Positions 12,001-26,000 of a DNA stretch of 57,500 bases are shown piece after piece (within the stretch, counting starts at the first letter, position 1; each line of letters opens with the position of its first letter). The position numbers and the translations under genes were made by a program. This stretch comes from Glandiceps talaboti. Taxonomy: Eukaryota > Hemichordata > Enteropneusta > Spengelidae. The notes under the pieces were generated by a model that worked only from the letters and a program-made list of their open reading frames with translations, was not told where the DNA came from and did not search any database. The stretch spans positions 2,370,001 to 2,427,500 of the forward strand of contig NC_135563.1 of assembly GCF_964340395.1 (NCBI RefSeq), in the 5' to 3' direction.

Positions 12001-15000
12001 TAGACAATAATGATTGGGATATTCTATTATTTAGTAGGGGGTTGGGGGGTAAGGAACACTCAACAGGCTAGTTGTTTGATAATGACAATGTAGTTGTAAT
12101 TTTATTGACATTCAGCAGTAGATATAAAGTCACATCATCACATTTATGATGAAATATACACTTTAGCCTTGAACAAAGATAACTGCTTTCATGACAGCAA
12201 TGTTGCACAACCAACACTCACGTCAGAAACAGAGCATCTGCTATATAATTAAAATGCACAGCAAGTACATTGTACATGTATATTTCATATGTAACAAAGT
12301 GTGCTCTCAAAACAACCTCTTACTAAGATATACCAACACACTTCATATCATTATATAGACTTTAATCTACCTTTATACACAAAAGAAATACTCACTAACA
12401 AACTTATATAAATATACTAAGAACAGATAATGTAGACACCAGACTACCTTTGTATATATAGTAATACACACTGGCCAGATTCTATTCACTATAGATATTG
12501 TAGACTTCAAGCGTATATTTATACACAATAGAAATACTCATTAACCACAATCTATATATACTAGATACTGTAGACATAAGTCTACATTTGTACACAATAG
12601 AAATACTCACTGACATGAATCTATTGATATAGATATTGTAGACATAAGTCTACATTTGTACACAATAGAAATACTCACTGACCTGAATCTATTCATTATA
12701 GATACTGTAGACATAAGTCTACATTTGTACACAATAGAAATACTCACTGACATGAATCTATTGATATAGATATTGTAGACATAAGTCTACATTTGTACAC
12801 AATAGAAATACTCACTGACCTGAATCTATTGATATAGATATTGTAGACATAAGTCTACATTTGTACACAATAGAAATACTCACTGACCTGAATCTATTGA
12901 TATAGATATTGTAGACATAAGTCTACATTTGTACACAATAGAAATACTCACTGACCTGAATCTATTGATATAGATATTGTAGACATAAGTCTACATTTGT
13001 ACACAATAGAAATACTCACTGGCCAGACTATTACTCTGCATTTCAGTCTACACTTGTACACATAGAAATACTGACCAGATTGTATTTACATATTGTAGAC
13101 TTCCATCTATGTTTGTGCTACAAATAGAAATATACACTTTTCTAAATTATTGATTTTTTTTAGGTTTCAAATCTATTTGTGTATTGAAAATACTCAGAGC
13201 TTGAAGACTTCAAATTTTCATTCAGTGTAAAACATGCCTAGTTTGCTATTATGAGCTGCAACAAAGATTAAGACATAATATGGATACAATAATTTAGATA
13301 CAGACTTGTTCAGTGTGTATTTCTATTTTATTCCTCCAGCTGTGTAGCTGTAATGGGGAAGAAACTACCCCTGTATGGTTCCCTTACATACCGCAATACT
13401 TTGGTCTGCAGATCATGGTATCGCTGTCTGGAGAGTCCACCAGCTGGCAACACTGGTGGTAAACTCTCATCAGTTGGTGGCCAAGTGACCCCCCTTTTTA
13501 CTAAATACACACGCTCCTCAGGATCAGAGATTGATTTCTTTACATACACAGCACCAGGGTCATCTTTAGTAAATCTAAAGTGATGATATGCACTGATACC
13601 TCTGAGACACTTCATATACTTTTTAAAGAACTCATCCCATTCTCTCCACTGATAATTTGATTCATTCTGACCATCATTAGTTGTAGTTTGAGATGTATAA
13701 GGCCTAGAAGAGTTGACCTTTGAACTCTTATTTACAACATCACATAGTTGTACCATAGTATCTACATCACTCCTCCTGTACAACTGACGTATCTTACCAA
13801 AGGCAGAGTCACATATACATTTAGTATGACCAACTTCCATAAAATGGTATTGGATATCTTCATGCATCCCTTTACTACAACGATAAATAAAATAATGTAT
13901 GACACTTTTGTTCTTATTTTGACCTGAACAGTTGTCTGCATGAAATGAAGCAGATTTCTCACCAAGGCCAAAATTTGAAAGAAAATCATCAATCATACTA
14001 ATAACATTATTTGGTCCATGACACTTCTTATTATCTGGCTGTATGGTCTGTGACTCATCAAATAAATAATTCATTTGAAGTTTACATGCTTCATTATGAA
14101 TTCCAAAACAATTTACCTTCATTGGATTTAGAAAATAAAGTGGTCCTACTTGACGTGACTGATGGGGTAAAAGAAAGCTCTGTGCAAAATCAAAAGTATA
14201 ATGTACTTTAAATAAATCATTACTACAAAGATTATGTTGACCTGGAACAATTGATTCTCTAAATGGTTCATACTCTGCTGTTGCTAACTTTATCAACTCG
14301 TTACAATATTCTCTTTCTGCCTGAGCACTCAATATGTGTTGACTAAATTCAGTTGATGCAGTCAATTTATCGGTTTCACTAGTAGCATACTGTATACGTT
14401 GTCGAAAGCCCTCACATTTTGGACAGACATCTGTTCTTGGTTCCATACGCTTGATATGTGGCACACAACTATGCCAAATGTTACGGAAAGTTGTCTCACC
14501 AACAGCAACAAGTGGAGGCTCACTTTGATGACAACTCTCTTTGTACTTGGCATACACCTCAGCCTTTGTGTCACTGGAAGGTAGGTATATAGGTGGACAA
14601 TCATCCCTCCCCCTAGGAGCTGCTGGCATGGGAAGCCCTTTTTCATCTGCATACCTTATCAGGAATTGTACAACATCTTGGATGACCTATAAAGATCAAC
14701 AAACAATACATAGTGTGTTAGTCATAAGAAGGAAGACCTCAATCAAATCTACCTCATTATAGTAGCTGCAAAGTTTTAAGTGGCTTTATGGATGAGTAAT
14801 ATCATGTAGGTATTTTGGATTTTAATAAATAAAGTAACTATGGTTTTCTATTTGAAAAACAATGTGAAATAACAGTCAGTCTTTGTAACTCACCAATTGC
14901 ATAAAACTAGGAAAATATCACACAATTTTTCATACTTTTATTTTTAGTGTTTTGTAATTATTGAGTTATACACGTAGATTTGACCTATACTTTTTCACAT

Positions 15001-18000
15001 TGTTGTTGTCAGGGAGAAAAATACATTTAAGTTTAATTATTAATCCAAATAAGTGCCCTACTTCACTTATCTCATGCATTGAATTGTCCTTTAAAATAAG
15101 TCATATTTTAATATTTACAACAGTGTTTACTTCTGAAGTGAGTATATGCATGTACTTTGCAATGACAATATTTTTAATTGTGTTTGGATCTCAATGCTAA
15201 TCCTTGGCAGTAGAGTATTAGCAATAATAATATCATGAACTTTTCACCGTGTTATCACATTACATTACACAAATACGGTTTATTTCCAGAATGTAAATAA
15301 CATCATTCTGTGAATGCACTCACCAGCTTTACAATTCAAATACACAACTATCAAAATGTCAAATTTACCTCAAATGTGTATGCATTAACAGGTTTTCTAC
15401 CCTTTAGACCATGTTGCCTTGGTACAACTCCATTTTCTCTGAAATGTTTCTTTAGATTCTTTAATGTAGTTTCTCCTACAAAAAAATAATACATGATTTA
15501 GAAATTCGAATCACAGGTAACATCTTTAAAATTAACAATTATTACAAATTCGAAGATTACACAATGATTTGTAAAAGTAGAAATCAATGAAAACATTCAA
15601 AGGATAATAAAGTATATAAACTTTGAGAAAATATTTCTAGTTTATGAATGATGTATACATTTTTGAGTTGTGCACAAAAAAATCAATAGACAAATAAAAA
15701 ACAATCTCAGGTCAAAATATTCAATTTCTATATTTGAAATACGCTTTATCATAAGTGTCAATACTTTTTCAAATACAAACTTAAAAATTGAACGTAAATG
15801 TAATTGAAAATTAACTCAAACAACAGACAGTCATGCTATCAACACGAATTCACAAGAAGCTGACTAGTAGTGGCAATGTTACCTTCAGTGCTTCACGATG
15901 TTATTATGATAGTGATTGAGTTTGAGGTCACAATTGTTTACATTGCAATTGCCGGCCGTAAGTCATTATGTGACCTTCATTATTATCAAAGTAAACACAC
16001 CACTCCCAAGATGTAGACTCAAATTACGTACTCTAATACATGATGTACCATGTACACTTCTAGTTTGGAATGATAACTACAAGAAGTTGAGAAATGTTAC
16101 ACAAATACTTACCAACATAATGACAGTACCGCCAGACTTTTTCACACACTCTCATGCCGTCAAACTGATACATGAATCGCTGGCACTCACGTTTCCCCCC
16201 TCTGACTGGCTCCTTGGTGTATTTGCTATGGTCTAGCTTGGCTAGGATGAGGATATCTCGCTGATCCTTGGTGAACTCGGCCATGTTAAGACGATGATTG
16301 AAGACCACATCGACATTCAAGTTTGCAAAACAACCGTCTCGGCACCCGCATCCTTTCCGAAACATCCGGATAACAGAAACACGATCGAGGTCTTCATTTG
16401 GCCCGGTGTTTATAGGCTCTGTGTCGGAATCTCCGATAGACTGCTGGTCACTGTACAATCTGGCCAAATTACTCGCCTGAGCTTCATCGTCGTCTTCACT
16501 GTGGTCTTCGTCATCGTCGGATACAATCTCAAGTTGTTCATTTACTTCCGAAGCTGATGTGAGCAGGCTTGATTGAGAGTTGGCGATATCAGCCTCGTAA
16601 TCATCGGGACAGTACACGGATGAAATTTCATCGTCTCTATCCTGTAAAAGCTGGACTATGTCTGCATCAAGGCCGAGATCAATGGGAATGTCAGACATAC
16701 CGACGTAATATACAGAAGTTGGCCGTTCTAATGACATAAAATAACTTATAAATGTCGACACTACTTTTGGGACGCGTCAATCGTCACCTACGTCGCTGTA
16801 CTGAATGAACGCAAACGTAAATTTTGTTTACATGATGATTGCGCGGGAACTGTAACTAGTTTGTTTTCTCAAAAAACACAATTCCGTGTGTGAATGGATA
16901 CATACAAAATTAAACTATATATTTAGGGTAATAAATAAAGTTATTTTATTCAAATGAGATAGGTAATTACGAAGAAATTGACACCTTTATACGCTTTAAA
17001 TACAAGGCGGGCGATTTCAAGCTTTGTTATCACAGTGGAAATTGATACGTTATCTTTAGATACAAATTACCAACAATGTTGCAATATTGCATCAGGGGTG
17101 TTTCTGCTTGCGGCGGCCCAAATTATGTTTGAAGAGATATAATTATATTATTTCTCAAAACTTTGTATTTTTATTCATTCAGCCAGAAAATGCACTTGAC
17201 CAAAGGGTTTTGTCACCACTCAGCCCTCAGGTCATTTGTATTTTCATTGGCTGAATGAAGAAAAATAATGGTGATAATATCTACATTTGTATATGTAATT
17301 ATACCATATGGAAGCAAAGGTACATGTTTGGATAGAAAATAGGATGTATACCCTGGTAGTTCTACATCATGACAACTCATGACTATGTCATTGGTTTGTG
17401 GTGGAAACATTCAAACTCGGTATTATTTTTCTGAATAGTTCATGAATTATGCTGCGAAGTATAATTCTATTATTCAATAATCTTCTCCATTCAGCCAGCA
17501 TAGTCACAACATTAAGTTTTATCACTACAAGTCTTACCCTTGACAAGCTCCCTTATGTCACTCATAATGAATGAAGAGAAATATTGGAGATTAATAATAG
17601 ATATTCACAATTTAGCATGATGTAACAGTGATCATCTCCCTAGACTTTGGGTCAAGCATGTTGGAAACTTGCATAATTTAGAATATATATGTTTGCATAT
17701 AATTTGCATGAAAGGGGCTATCATGCACTCACTTCTCCCACTCCCATGAAAGATAGTGTTTATCTGCACATCACAATTTATTTACAATTAAAGTTTACTC
17801 TGAAAGTACAACCAGAAATGTCTACTTTACATCCTACTAAGTACATTTCCTGTTTCTTTTGCAAAATTCTTAATTTAATTTAAATTTGTGGATACTGCAG
17901 GCGTCATGTCGAGTATGTCCTAAATCTCGTTAAACGTGAGACTTACCAAAAACTCATGATAGTTTGTGACGTCATTAGCTGCCATGTTGGAAAATGCAGA

Positions 18001-20056
18001 AATGAGAAACACTCGCTCAAAATTTCACAATGTACAATGTCAAACAACAAACTAAAAGTGTTTTCAGAGTAAAATTGGCCATTTTAGTGCAGTACAACAT
18101 AGATGTAGGAATACACTATAAGCTAATATTTTCACAAGATGTTCATTTTTATCTACAGAGCTATTTATGATGGCGATGAACATGAAAAGTTTCTGGATCA
18201 ACTTGATATCAGGATACGCAGTCATGATAAAGACATTGAAAGGATGTGTAATTTCCACTATCATGGCTTCACTGATAGCATAGCAGAGTTACTCAAAGTC
18301 AGAGGAGAATGTGAGAAACTCAAGGTATGGTTCTTATTAAAAGCAGAATATTAATGTACTCTTCATAGCCAGTTAAGAATAACCACCAATCAGGAGACAT
18401 ATCCCAATGGGAATAATAACATGCAATCTACCTTTACATATGATCCAGGTTGGGATAAATAATATTGAATTAAATAGTTGACATGTATGACTACCATTGG
18501 TTTTACAAATGTGTATCTAAATATCCTGAATAGTGGTTATTCCTGACTGCCGGCCAGAAGATGTCAGATGTATGTACAGCAAAATTGCGTATATCCTATC
18601 ACTATGACAGGTTTTTAATTTACAAAGTCTTTGAGAGTAGAAAGTATACATAACTTTTTAACATATCGTGTTGTAGTTACATGCGCAAGCATGATCAAAA
18701 GGTCTTTTATTCCATTTTGGAATACAAAAAGTTATCCTTTTGGAGATAATTATCCCGTTAAGTGTGTATCCTGATTGAGAACTAATTCCTGACTCTGAAT
18801 ATCCAAGCTGTATCCTTTGAGTTGATCAATGGGTAATCTGTAACTGTAAGATAGGAAACAATACACAGTTTGGCTATAAATGTGATAGACCTTTTTTCTG
18901 TGTATGAACACCTCTTTAAATCTTTATATGCATATACATTTCCTCCATTCCAAAGGAGGATTGTGATTTTCATTTGTTGATGGCTTAGATTAATGGAGAT
19001 AAATGAGTACATGTGTATTTTGATTCCGAAAAAAGCTGTGTTAAGGGATCGTGCTGCATGATGTTGACAGTGACACATGTGAATGTTGGGCACTGACTGA
19101 ATCAATGAGTGATCACTGGCATGGCCACTATAGACGGCAGATGCATGTGCGCCCAGTCAGACATGAAGAATGAACGTGTTGTGCAAATCAGAAAATAATA
19201 ACTTTGACGTTGTTGATAGTTTTAGTTCAAGATTTCTGAGTTTCAAGGACACCTAATGTCAGCTTTCAGTATCAAGTTTACAGTATGTAACTAATGCTGT
19301 CATTTGATATAGCAGGACCAAATCATGATACACAAGTTTTTAGTTCACATTTGGTACTTTTTAAAGTCAGGGAGGTTTTTTTTCTCAAAATGTTGTTTTT
19401 TCTTAAACTCTTGTCATGAATTTGAAGAGGGAATGATAAACACAGCAGTGTAACAGTTCTAAAAATGAAATAAGTGGTTACAAGATTAGGATTTCTCAAA
19501 GTTTTTATTCAATCATATGTTCACTAATTTTGAAGTTGTTCTTTGTCCTTGTCTGAAAAAAGGAATCATAAATTTGAGCATTGCTATTCATTGATATTCA
19601 GATTAAAAATTGTGACTAGCTGGCTGTCCAATCTTTCTAAACAATATGTATTGAGGTGTACATGTATGGTTGATGTATGTGCCCAATTATCTGGATTTGA
19701 AGTGTGCATTCTTAAAATGTAGCCTAATTCCTGCAACTCTTTAATTATGTAAATTATTCATTAAAACTACAACTATATATGACATATGTGCTTTATTATG
19801 ATTAACATATGTACAAAATTATGTTGAATTTGAAGTATGCATTCTTAAAATATAGCCTAATTACTAAAAACTCAAATATGCAGTGTTCACCAAAATCTAA
19901 TCAGTTTTTTGTGACTGGCATATGGAACATGTGTACAGCATGCAAGCAGTAGTTTTTAGCACAACTGAACTGAGGTTCAGTAGTGCTATAGGGATCGCCC
20001 GGTGTGTGTGTGTGCGTGTGTGTGTGTGCGTGTGCGTGTGCGTGCGCGTGCGCGTG

Positions 20057-20092
<36 letters not shown>

Positions 20093-23000
20093 CAACTTAA
20101 AGTAAAAAACTGCTGAACCGATTGCCATGATATTTGGTGGGTTCATAACCTAGGGTGTCTAGTTGGGAAATTGTTCAAATAAAAATGATCAAAAATGGTC
20201 AAAAAATGTGATTTTTGGGCAAAAAACTTAAACTCAGAAACTACTGGGCAGATTGGTGCAAAATTTGGTGGGAACATTCTTAAGGGGGTGTAAAGTAAGA
20301 TTTGTTCATGACATGATGATTCCATCAGTAGTATGCAAATTAGGGCTAAAAATGTCTGTGTACAAGTGGTTAAAGTTCGTGCACACACTTGTACTGAGTA
20401 GAGGAGGTTCTTACATGTAAATTCATGAGAAACCAAGGAAATAACACTATACATATGTCTTATTTTATTACATGAGACTTGCTTAAGGTTTTCATACACA
20501 AAACTTCAATACAATATAAAGCATATTTTGTAGATTTATTAGTTAAATGAGTTAAACAGGCTATAGCAGTCTGATACAGTATACAAATGTACTATGGCAC
20601 TATAGCTACATAGCTACTCATACATACAGAACTGATTGGTTGATACCCAGGTGAAGTTATTAACACTCAAAGTATGGGTTCTTTCCTTTATTGGTTTGTT
20701 TATTGACAGATTTATGTGCATGTTATTGATATTTTATTTATGTATGTTTCAGACTCATGTGTTGCGTGCCAATGAAGCACTGCAGGAGTCAGGAAGAGGT
20801 TTAGTTGAGAAAGCTACAGAACTTGAACAACAAAGAATATTACAGAGAAACATTGCAGCTGCTGTGGAACATTTACAACTATGTTTACCAGGTAAGTATT
20901 GGCATGATATCAATAACTATATTTCAAGTGACCATGGTAGTTGGTAACTGCTACGCCATATTTAGTCAAAGTTAATGTACAAAATACAATGTATAATGTA
21001 CACGTATTATTAAAGATTTTAAAAAAACACTGGACCGATTGGCATTACATTTGGCGGGTGTATAATATTTGGTATCTAGTTGAGAAATTGTTAAAATCAA
21101 AGTAAGGCCAAAAAAAAAAATATGTCTGGTTCTGGTCAGCGCGCGCGTGCCCTGAATACCCCCGCGTCGATCCTTTTTTTTCCGATAATTTTTGCTTTCC
21201 CGTTCCTTATTTACAATTCCCCGTCGATCAACACTGTATGCAAGGCTAGCGGAAAAAATTTAACTCGTGTGATGGCGCACTTCTATTTGGTAACGGGTAC
21301 CCTTTTCTTCTAGTACTGTTGCATACCCATAATCCCCCGTACGATATGTGTACGTAATATGTACGATGAGCGTGGTTGATGGGAATCACGGGAAATAGTG
21401 TGTTCACTGTGCTAGGTGGTAAACCGCTCACATGTTTCGAAAATGTCAGAAGTTTGAGTACGTCGTGAGCAATCGAAATGTTGATATCAATTCAGCTGAC
21501 TTTCGAGGTGTTCTTAGTTCTGGTGATCGTTTCGTTCTGCCTTCTGAATACAAAGATTTTCCTGTAGCGTAAGCAGTTAGCTCTGGATGTATGCGCTACG
21601 ATGTTCGACACGTCTTTCCATCTGCGATGAGTTGGAAAGACGTGTCAAACATCGTACCGTATACAGACTGCGTATTAGACTGATGATGGACGGTGCTCGA
21701 AAGAAAACACTGCCTCCTCTACGTCCGTTGGACAGACCTATTTCTCGTTATTTAACGTTGCAAGTTGCACAATGACATTATACAGTGGTTGCAAGGCAAG
21801 ACTCATTATCTTGGATGGGATTATAACTGCAAATCGGGATTATAACTGCAAATCACTGGGCGATAAGATAAATTTGTAAATGTGACTAGTGATGCCCTGA
21901 TGGATGATTGATCCGCATCGTATAAAACTTGCCATACAACAGTGCCAACTTCCAGAGTTGTATGACATCTTCCGAGAGCATGTAAAGTGTCAAAAATGTG
22001 TATTTACTAATTTGCCAAAAAAAAAATTAGGAAAAAAAAAAAACGCGCGTCGTCGCACCACTTTAGAAAGTTTACCCTGACCAGAACCAGATTTTTATTT
22101 TTTTTTGGCCTAAGCTTACCACCAATATGTGATTTGGTAAAAAAAAACGTTAACTCAAAAACTACTGGGCAGATCGGTCTGAAATTTTGTCGGGTGTTTA
22201 GATTAAGAATTGTTCATGACATGATGATCCCTTTTCAGTGATATGTAAATTAGGTATAAAAATGTGTCTTTTTGGTCAAAAATCTTTAATTCCAAAACTA
22301 TATAGCAAATTGTAGTGAAATTTAATGGGGATGCATCTGGGGGTGTATAGATGAAGAAATATTAAACATAGAATGATCTCATCAGCAATATGCAAATTAG
22401 GTGTACACATGTGAATTTTGGTCAAAAGTACTTGGTCAGTGAGACTGAAACTTGGTGAGATGTTTCTAGAAGTGTTATTCTGCAGATTTGATTGGCCTTA
22501 ACAACCATGACCCTGCCCTTAGCAACAACCAAATACCAGTATAATTTGCTAAAATAACAACATGATCTGGTAGGCAAGTGACTAAACATTCCAAAGATGT
22601 ATGCAGATATCCCTAGCAACTATGACCACGCCCATAGCAACAGCCAAATGGTGGTGTATTTCACAAAGATAACAACAGGGATTCTTAGACAAGTGAACAG
22701 ACATTCAAAAAGTGTATGCAAATATACGCAGCAACAAGACCACACCATAGCAACAGCCAAATTACTACATATATTACAAAGATAACAACCAGGATTTATA
22801 GACAAGTGAATAAATTTACCGGAAATATGTAAATAGCAACAGCCAAATGATTATGTATATTGCAAAGATAACATCAGGGATTCATAGACAAGTGAATGAA
22901 CATTCAAAAATTATATGCAAATATGTCCATGTCACTTTAATCCTAATCTGTACTTAGCTTTTAAAGGCAATATGTCTGAGTTCAAAGTTGGATTACTTCT

Positions 23001-26000
23001 GTAAAATATTTCCTATAAATGCTTATATTGTAAAGTGATTGACCAGTCATTCATCTACATGTGTGTCCTTTCAGCCAACAGGACCAAGAAAATATATAAG
23101 ACATGTCAATAATTGTGAAAATTGCATATTTATGGCTGTTTTGTTGGAAATGTACACAAAGTTAAATACAATACTGAAGACAATTTCTACTAACAGAGTC
23201 AAAACATTTCTTGGAAGCAAATCCCAAATTTTCACTGATGTCATGTCAGCATTATCAGAGGTGTACATGTATTACAATAGGCTATTATCAGAGGTGGACA
23301 TGTACTACAATAGGCTATTATCATAGGTGTACATGTACTACAATAGGCTATTATCAGAGGTGTACATGTACTACAATAGGCTATTATCAGAGGTGTACAT
23401 GTATTACAATAGGCTATTATCAGAGGTGTACATGTACTACAATAGGCTATTATCATAGGTGTACATGTACTACAATAGGCTATTATCAGAGATGTACATG
23501 TACTACAATAGGCTATTATCAGAGGTGTACATGTATTACAATAGGCTATTGTCAGAGGTGGACATGTACTACAATAGGCTATAGTCAGAGGTGTACATGT
23601 ACTACAATAGGCTATAGTCAGAGGTGGACATGTACTACAATAGGCTATTATCAGAGGTGTACATGTACTACAATAGGCTATAGTCAGAGGTGTACATGTA
23701 CTACAATAGGCTATAGTCAGAGGTGGACATGTACTACAATAGGCTATTATCAGAGGTGTACATGTACTACAATAGGCTATTATCAGAGGTGGACATGTAC
23801 TACAATAGGCTATTGTCAGAGGTGTACATGTACTACAATAGGCTATTGTCAGAGGTGTACATGTACTACAATAGGCTATTATCAGAGGTGTACATGTACT
23901 ACAATAGGCTATTGTCAGAGGTGTACATGTACTACAATAGGCTATTATCAGAGGTGGACATGTACTACAATTGGCTATTGTCAGAGGTGTACATGTACTA
24001 CAATAGGCTATTGTCAGAGGTGTACATGTACTACAATAGGCTATTATCAGAGGTGTACATGTATTACAATAGGATATTATCAGAGGTGGACATGTACTAC
24101 AATAGGCTATTATCAGAGGTGTACATGTACTACAATAGGCTATTATCAGAGGTGTACATGTACTACAATAGGCTATTATCAGAGGTGGACATGTACTACA
24201 ATAGGCTATTATCAGAGGTGTACATGTACTACAATAGGCTATTATCAGAGGTGTACATGTACTACAATAGGCTATTGTCAGAGGTGTACATGTACTACAA
24301 TAGGCTATTATCAGAGGTGGACATGTACTACAATTGGCTATTATCAGAGGTGTACATGTACTACAATAGGCTATTATCAGAGGTGTACATGTACTACAAT
24401 AGGCTATTATCCGAGGTGTACATGTACTACAATAGGCTATTATCAGAGGTGTACATGTACTACAATAGGCTATTATCAGAGGTGGACATGTACTACAATT
24501 GGCTATTATCAGAGGTGTACATGTACTACAATAGGCTATTGTCAGAGGTGTACATGTACTACAATAGGCTATTATCAGAGGTGTACATGTATTACAATAG
24601 GCTATTGTCAGAGGTGGACATGTACTACAATAGGCTATAGTCAGAGGTGTACATGTACTACAATAGGCTATTATCAGAGGTGTACATGTATTACAATAGG
24701 CTATTATCAGAGGTGGACATGTACTACAATAGGCTATTATCAGAGGTGTACATGTACTACAATAGGCTATTATCAGAGGTGGACATGTACTACAATAGGC
24801 TATTATCAGAGGTGGACATGTACTACAATAGGCTATTATCAGAGGTGGACATGTACTACAATAGGCTATTATCAGAGGTGTACATGTACTACAATAGGCT
24901 ATTATCAGAGGTGTACATGTACTACAATAGGCTATTATCAGAGGTGGACATGTACTACAATAGGCTGTTATCAGAGGTGTACATGTATTACAATAGGCTA
25001 TTGCCAGAGGTGTACATGTACTACAATAGGCTATTATCAGAGGTGGACATGTACTACAATAGGCTATTATCAGAGGTGTACATGTATTACAATAGGCTAT
25101 TATCAGAGGTGTACATGTACTACAATAGGCTATTGTCAGGTGGACATGTACTACAATAGGCTATTATCAGAGGTGTACATGTACTACAATAGGGTATTGT
25201 CAGAGGTGTACATGTATTACAATAGGCTATAGTCAGAGGTGGACATGTACTACAATAGGCTATTATCAGAGGTGTACATGTATTACAATAGGCTATTATC
25301 AGAGGTGTACATGTACTACAATAGGCTATTGTCAGGTGGACATGTACTACAATAGGCTATTATCAGAGGTGTACATGTACTACAATAGGCTATTGTCAGA
25401 GGTGTGCATGTATTACAATAGGCTATAGTCAGAGGTGGACATGTACTACAATAGGCTATTATCAGAGGTGTACATGTATTACAATAGGCTATTATCAGAG
25501 GTGTACATGTACTACAATAGGCTATTGTCAGAGGTGGACATGTACTACAATAGGCTATTATCAGAGGTGTACATGTATTACAATAGGCTATTATCAGAGG
25601 TGTACATGTACTACAATAGGCTATTGTCAGGTGGACATGTACTACAATAGGCTATTATCAGAGGTGTACATGTATTACAATAGGCTATTGTCAGAGGTGT
25701 ACATGTATTACAATAGGCTATTGTCAGAGGTGGACATGTACTACAATAGGCTATTGTCAGAGGTGGACATGTACTACAATAGGCTATTATCAGAGGTGTA
25801 CATGTATTACAATAGGCTATTGTCAGAGGTGGACATGTACTACAATAGGCTATTATGAGAGGTGTACATGTACTACAATAGGCTATTATCAGAGGTGTAC
25901 ATGTATTACAATAGGCTTTTATCAGAGGTGGACATGTACTACAATAGGCTATTATCAGAGGTGGACATGTACTACAATAGGCTATTATCAGAGGTGTACA

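Larger units (their letters stand above)
11691..17119 (-). mobile_element. 5.4-kb DNA transposon with 33-bp TIRs and intact gene
   Basis: Perfect 33-bp terminal inverted repeats lie at 11691-11723 and 17087-17119; both start GGGCCGCCGCAAGCAGAAAC reading inwards. AAAT directly flanks both ends (11687-11690 and 17120-17123), consistent with a 4-bp target-site duplication. Between the termini lie a 68-bp minisatellite, a three-exon minus-strand gene with no frameshift or stop, and about 0.3 kb of leader. Identical termini and an intact gene suggest a young, possibly autonomous insertion in intron 1 of Sec15, antisense to it. The superfamily is unsettled: 4-bp duplications and GGG-type ends could fit Sola-like elements, but that is a weak guess. 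The element structure is seen; its mobility is inferred. Confidence 0.88.
21010..22420. repeat. Second copy of the dispersed repeat, split by an insertion
   Basis: The repeat begins before 21010 (GACCGATTGGCATTACATTT), is interrupted at 21106-22110 by a Harbinger-like element, and resumes with ACTACTGGGCAGATCGG and its 110-130 bp sub-repeats to about 22420. Comparison with 20085-20340 shows that the two flanks were once contiguous. Confidence 0.75.

Noticed and set aside
13328-14629. 433-residue minus-strand ORF as a single-exon gene
   Set aside because: Its family extends N-terminally, and two more exons with matching phase and splice sites lie upstream; it is exon 3.
16060-16112. Last 17 codons (after CHYVG) of the 233-codon minus-strand ORF
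   Set aside because: They lie beyond the GTAAGT donor and are read-through into the intron.
17174-17258. Imperfect inverted repeat TTCATTCAGCCA / TGGCTGAATGAA as a separate transposon
   Set aside because: Too short and imperfect, with no target duplication; mentioned only as part of intron 1.
23211-25232. 673-codon plus-strand ORF rich in Tyr, Cys and Thr
   Set aside because: It runs through the 33-bp minisatellite; the period is divisible by three, so any stop-free unit gives an open frame. Intronic, no start context, no family.
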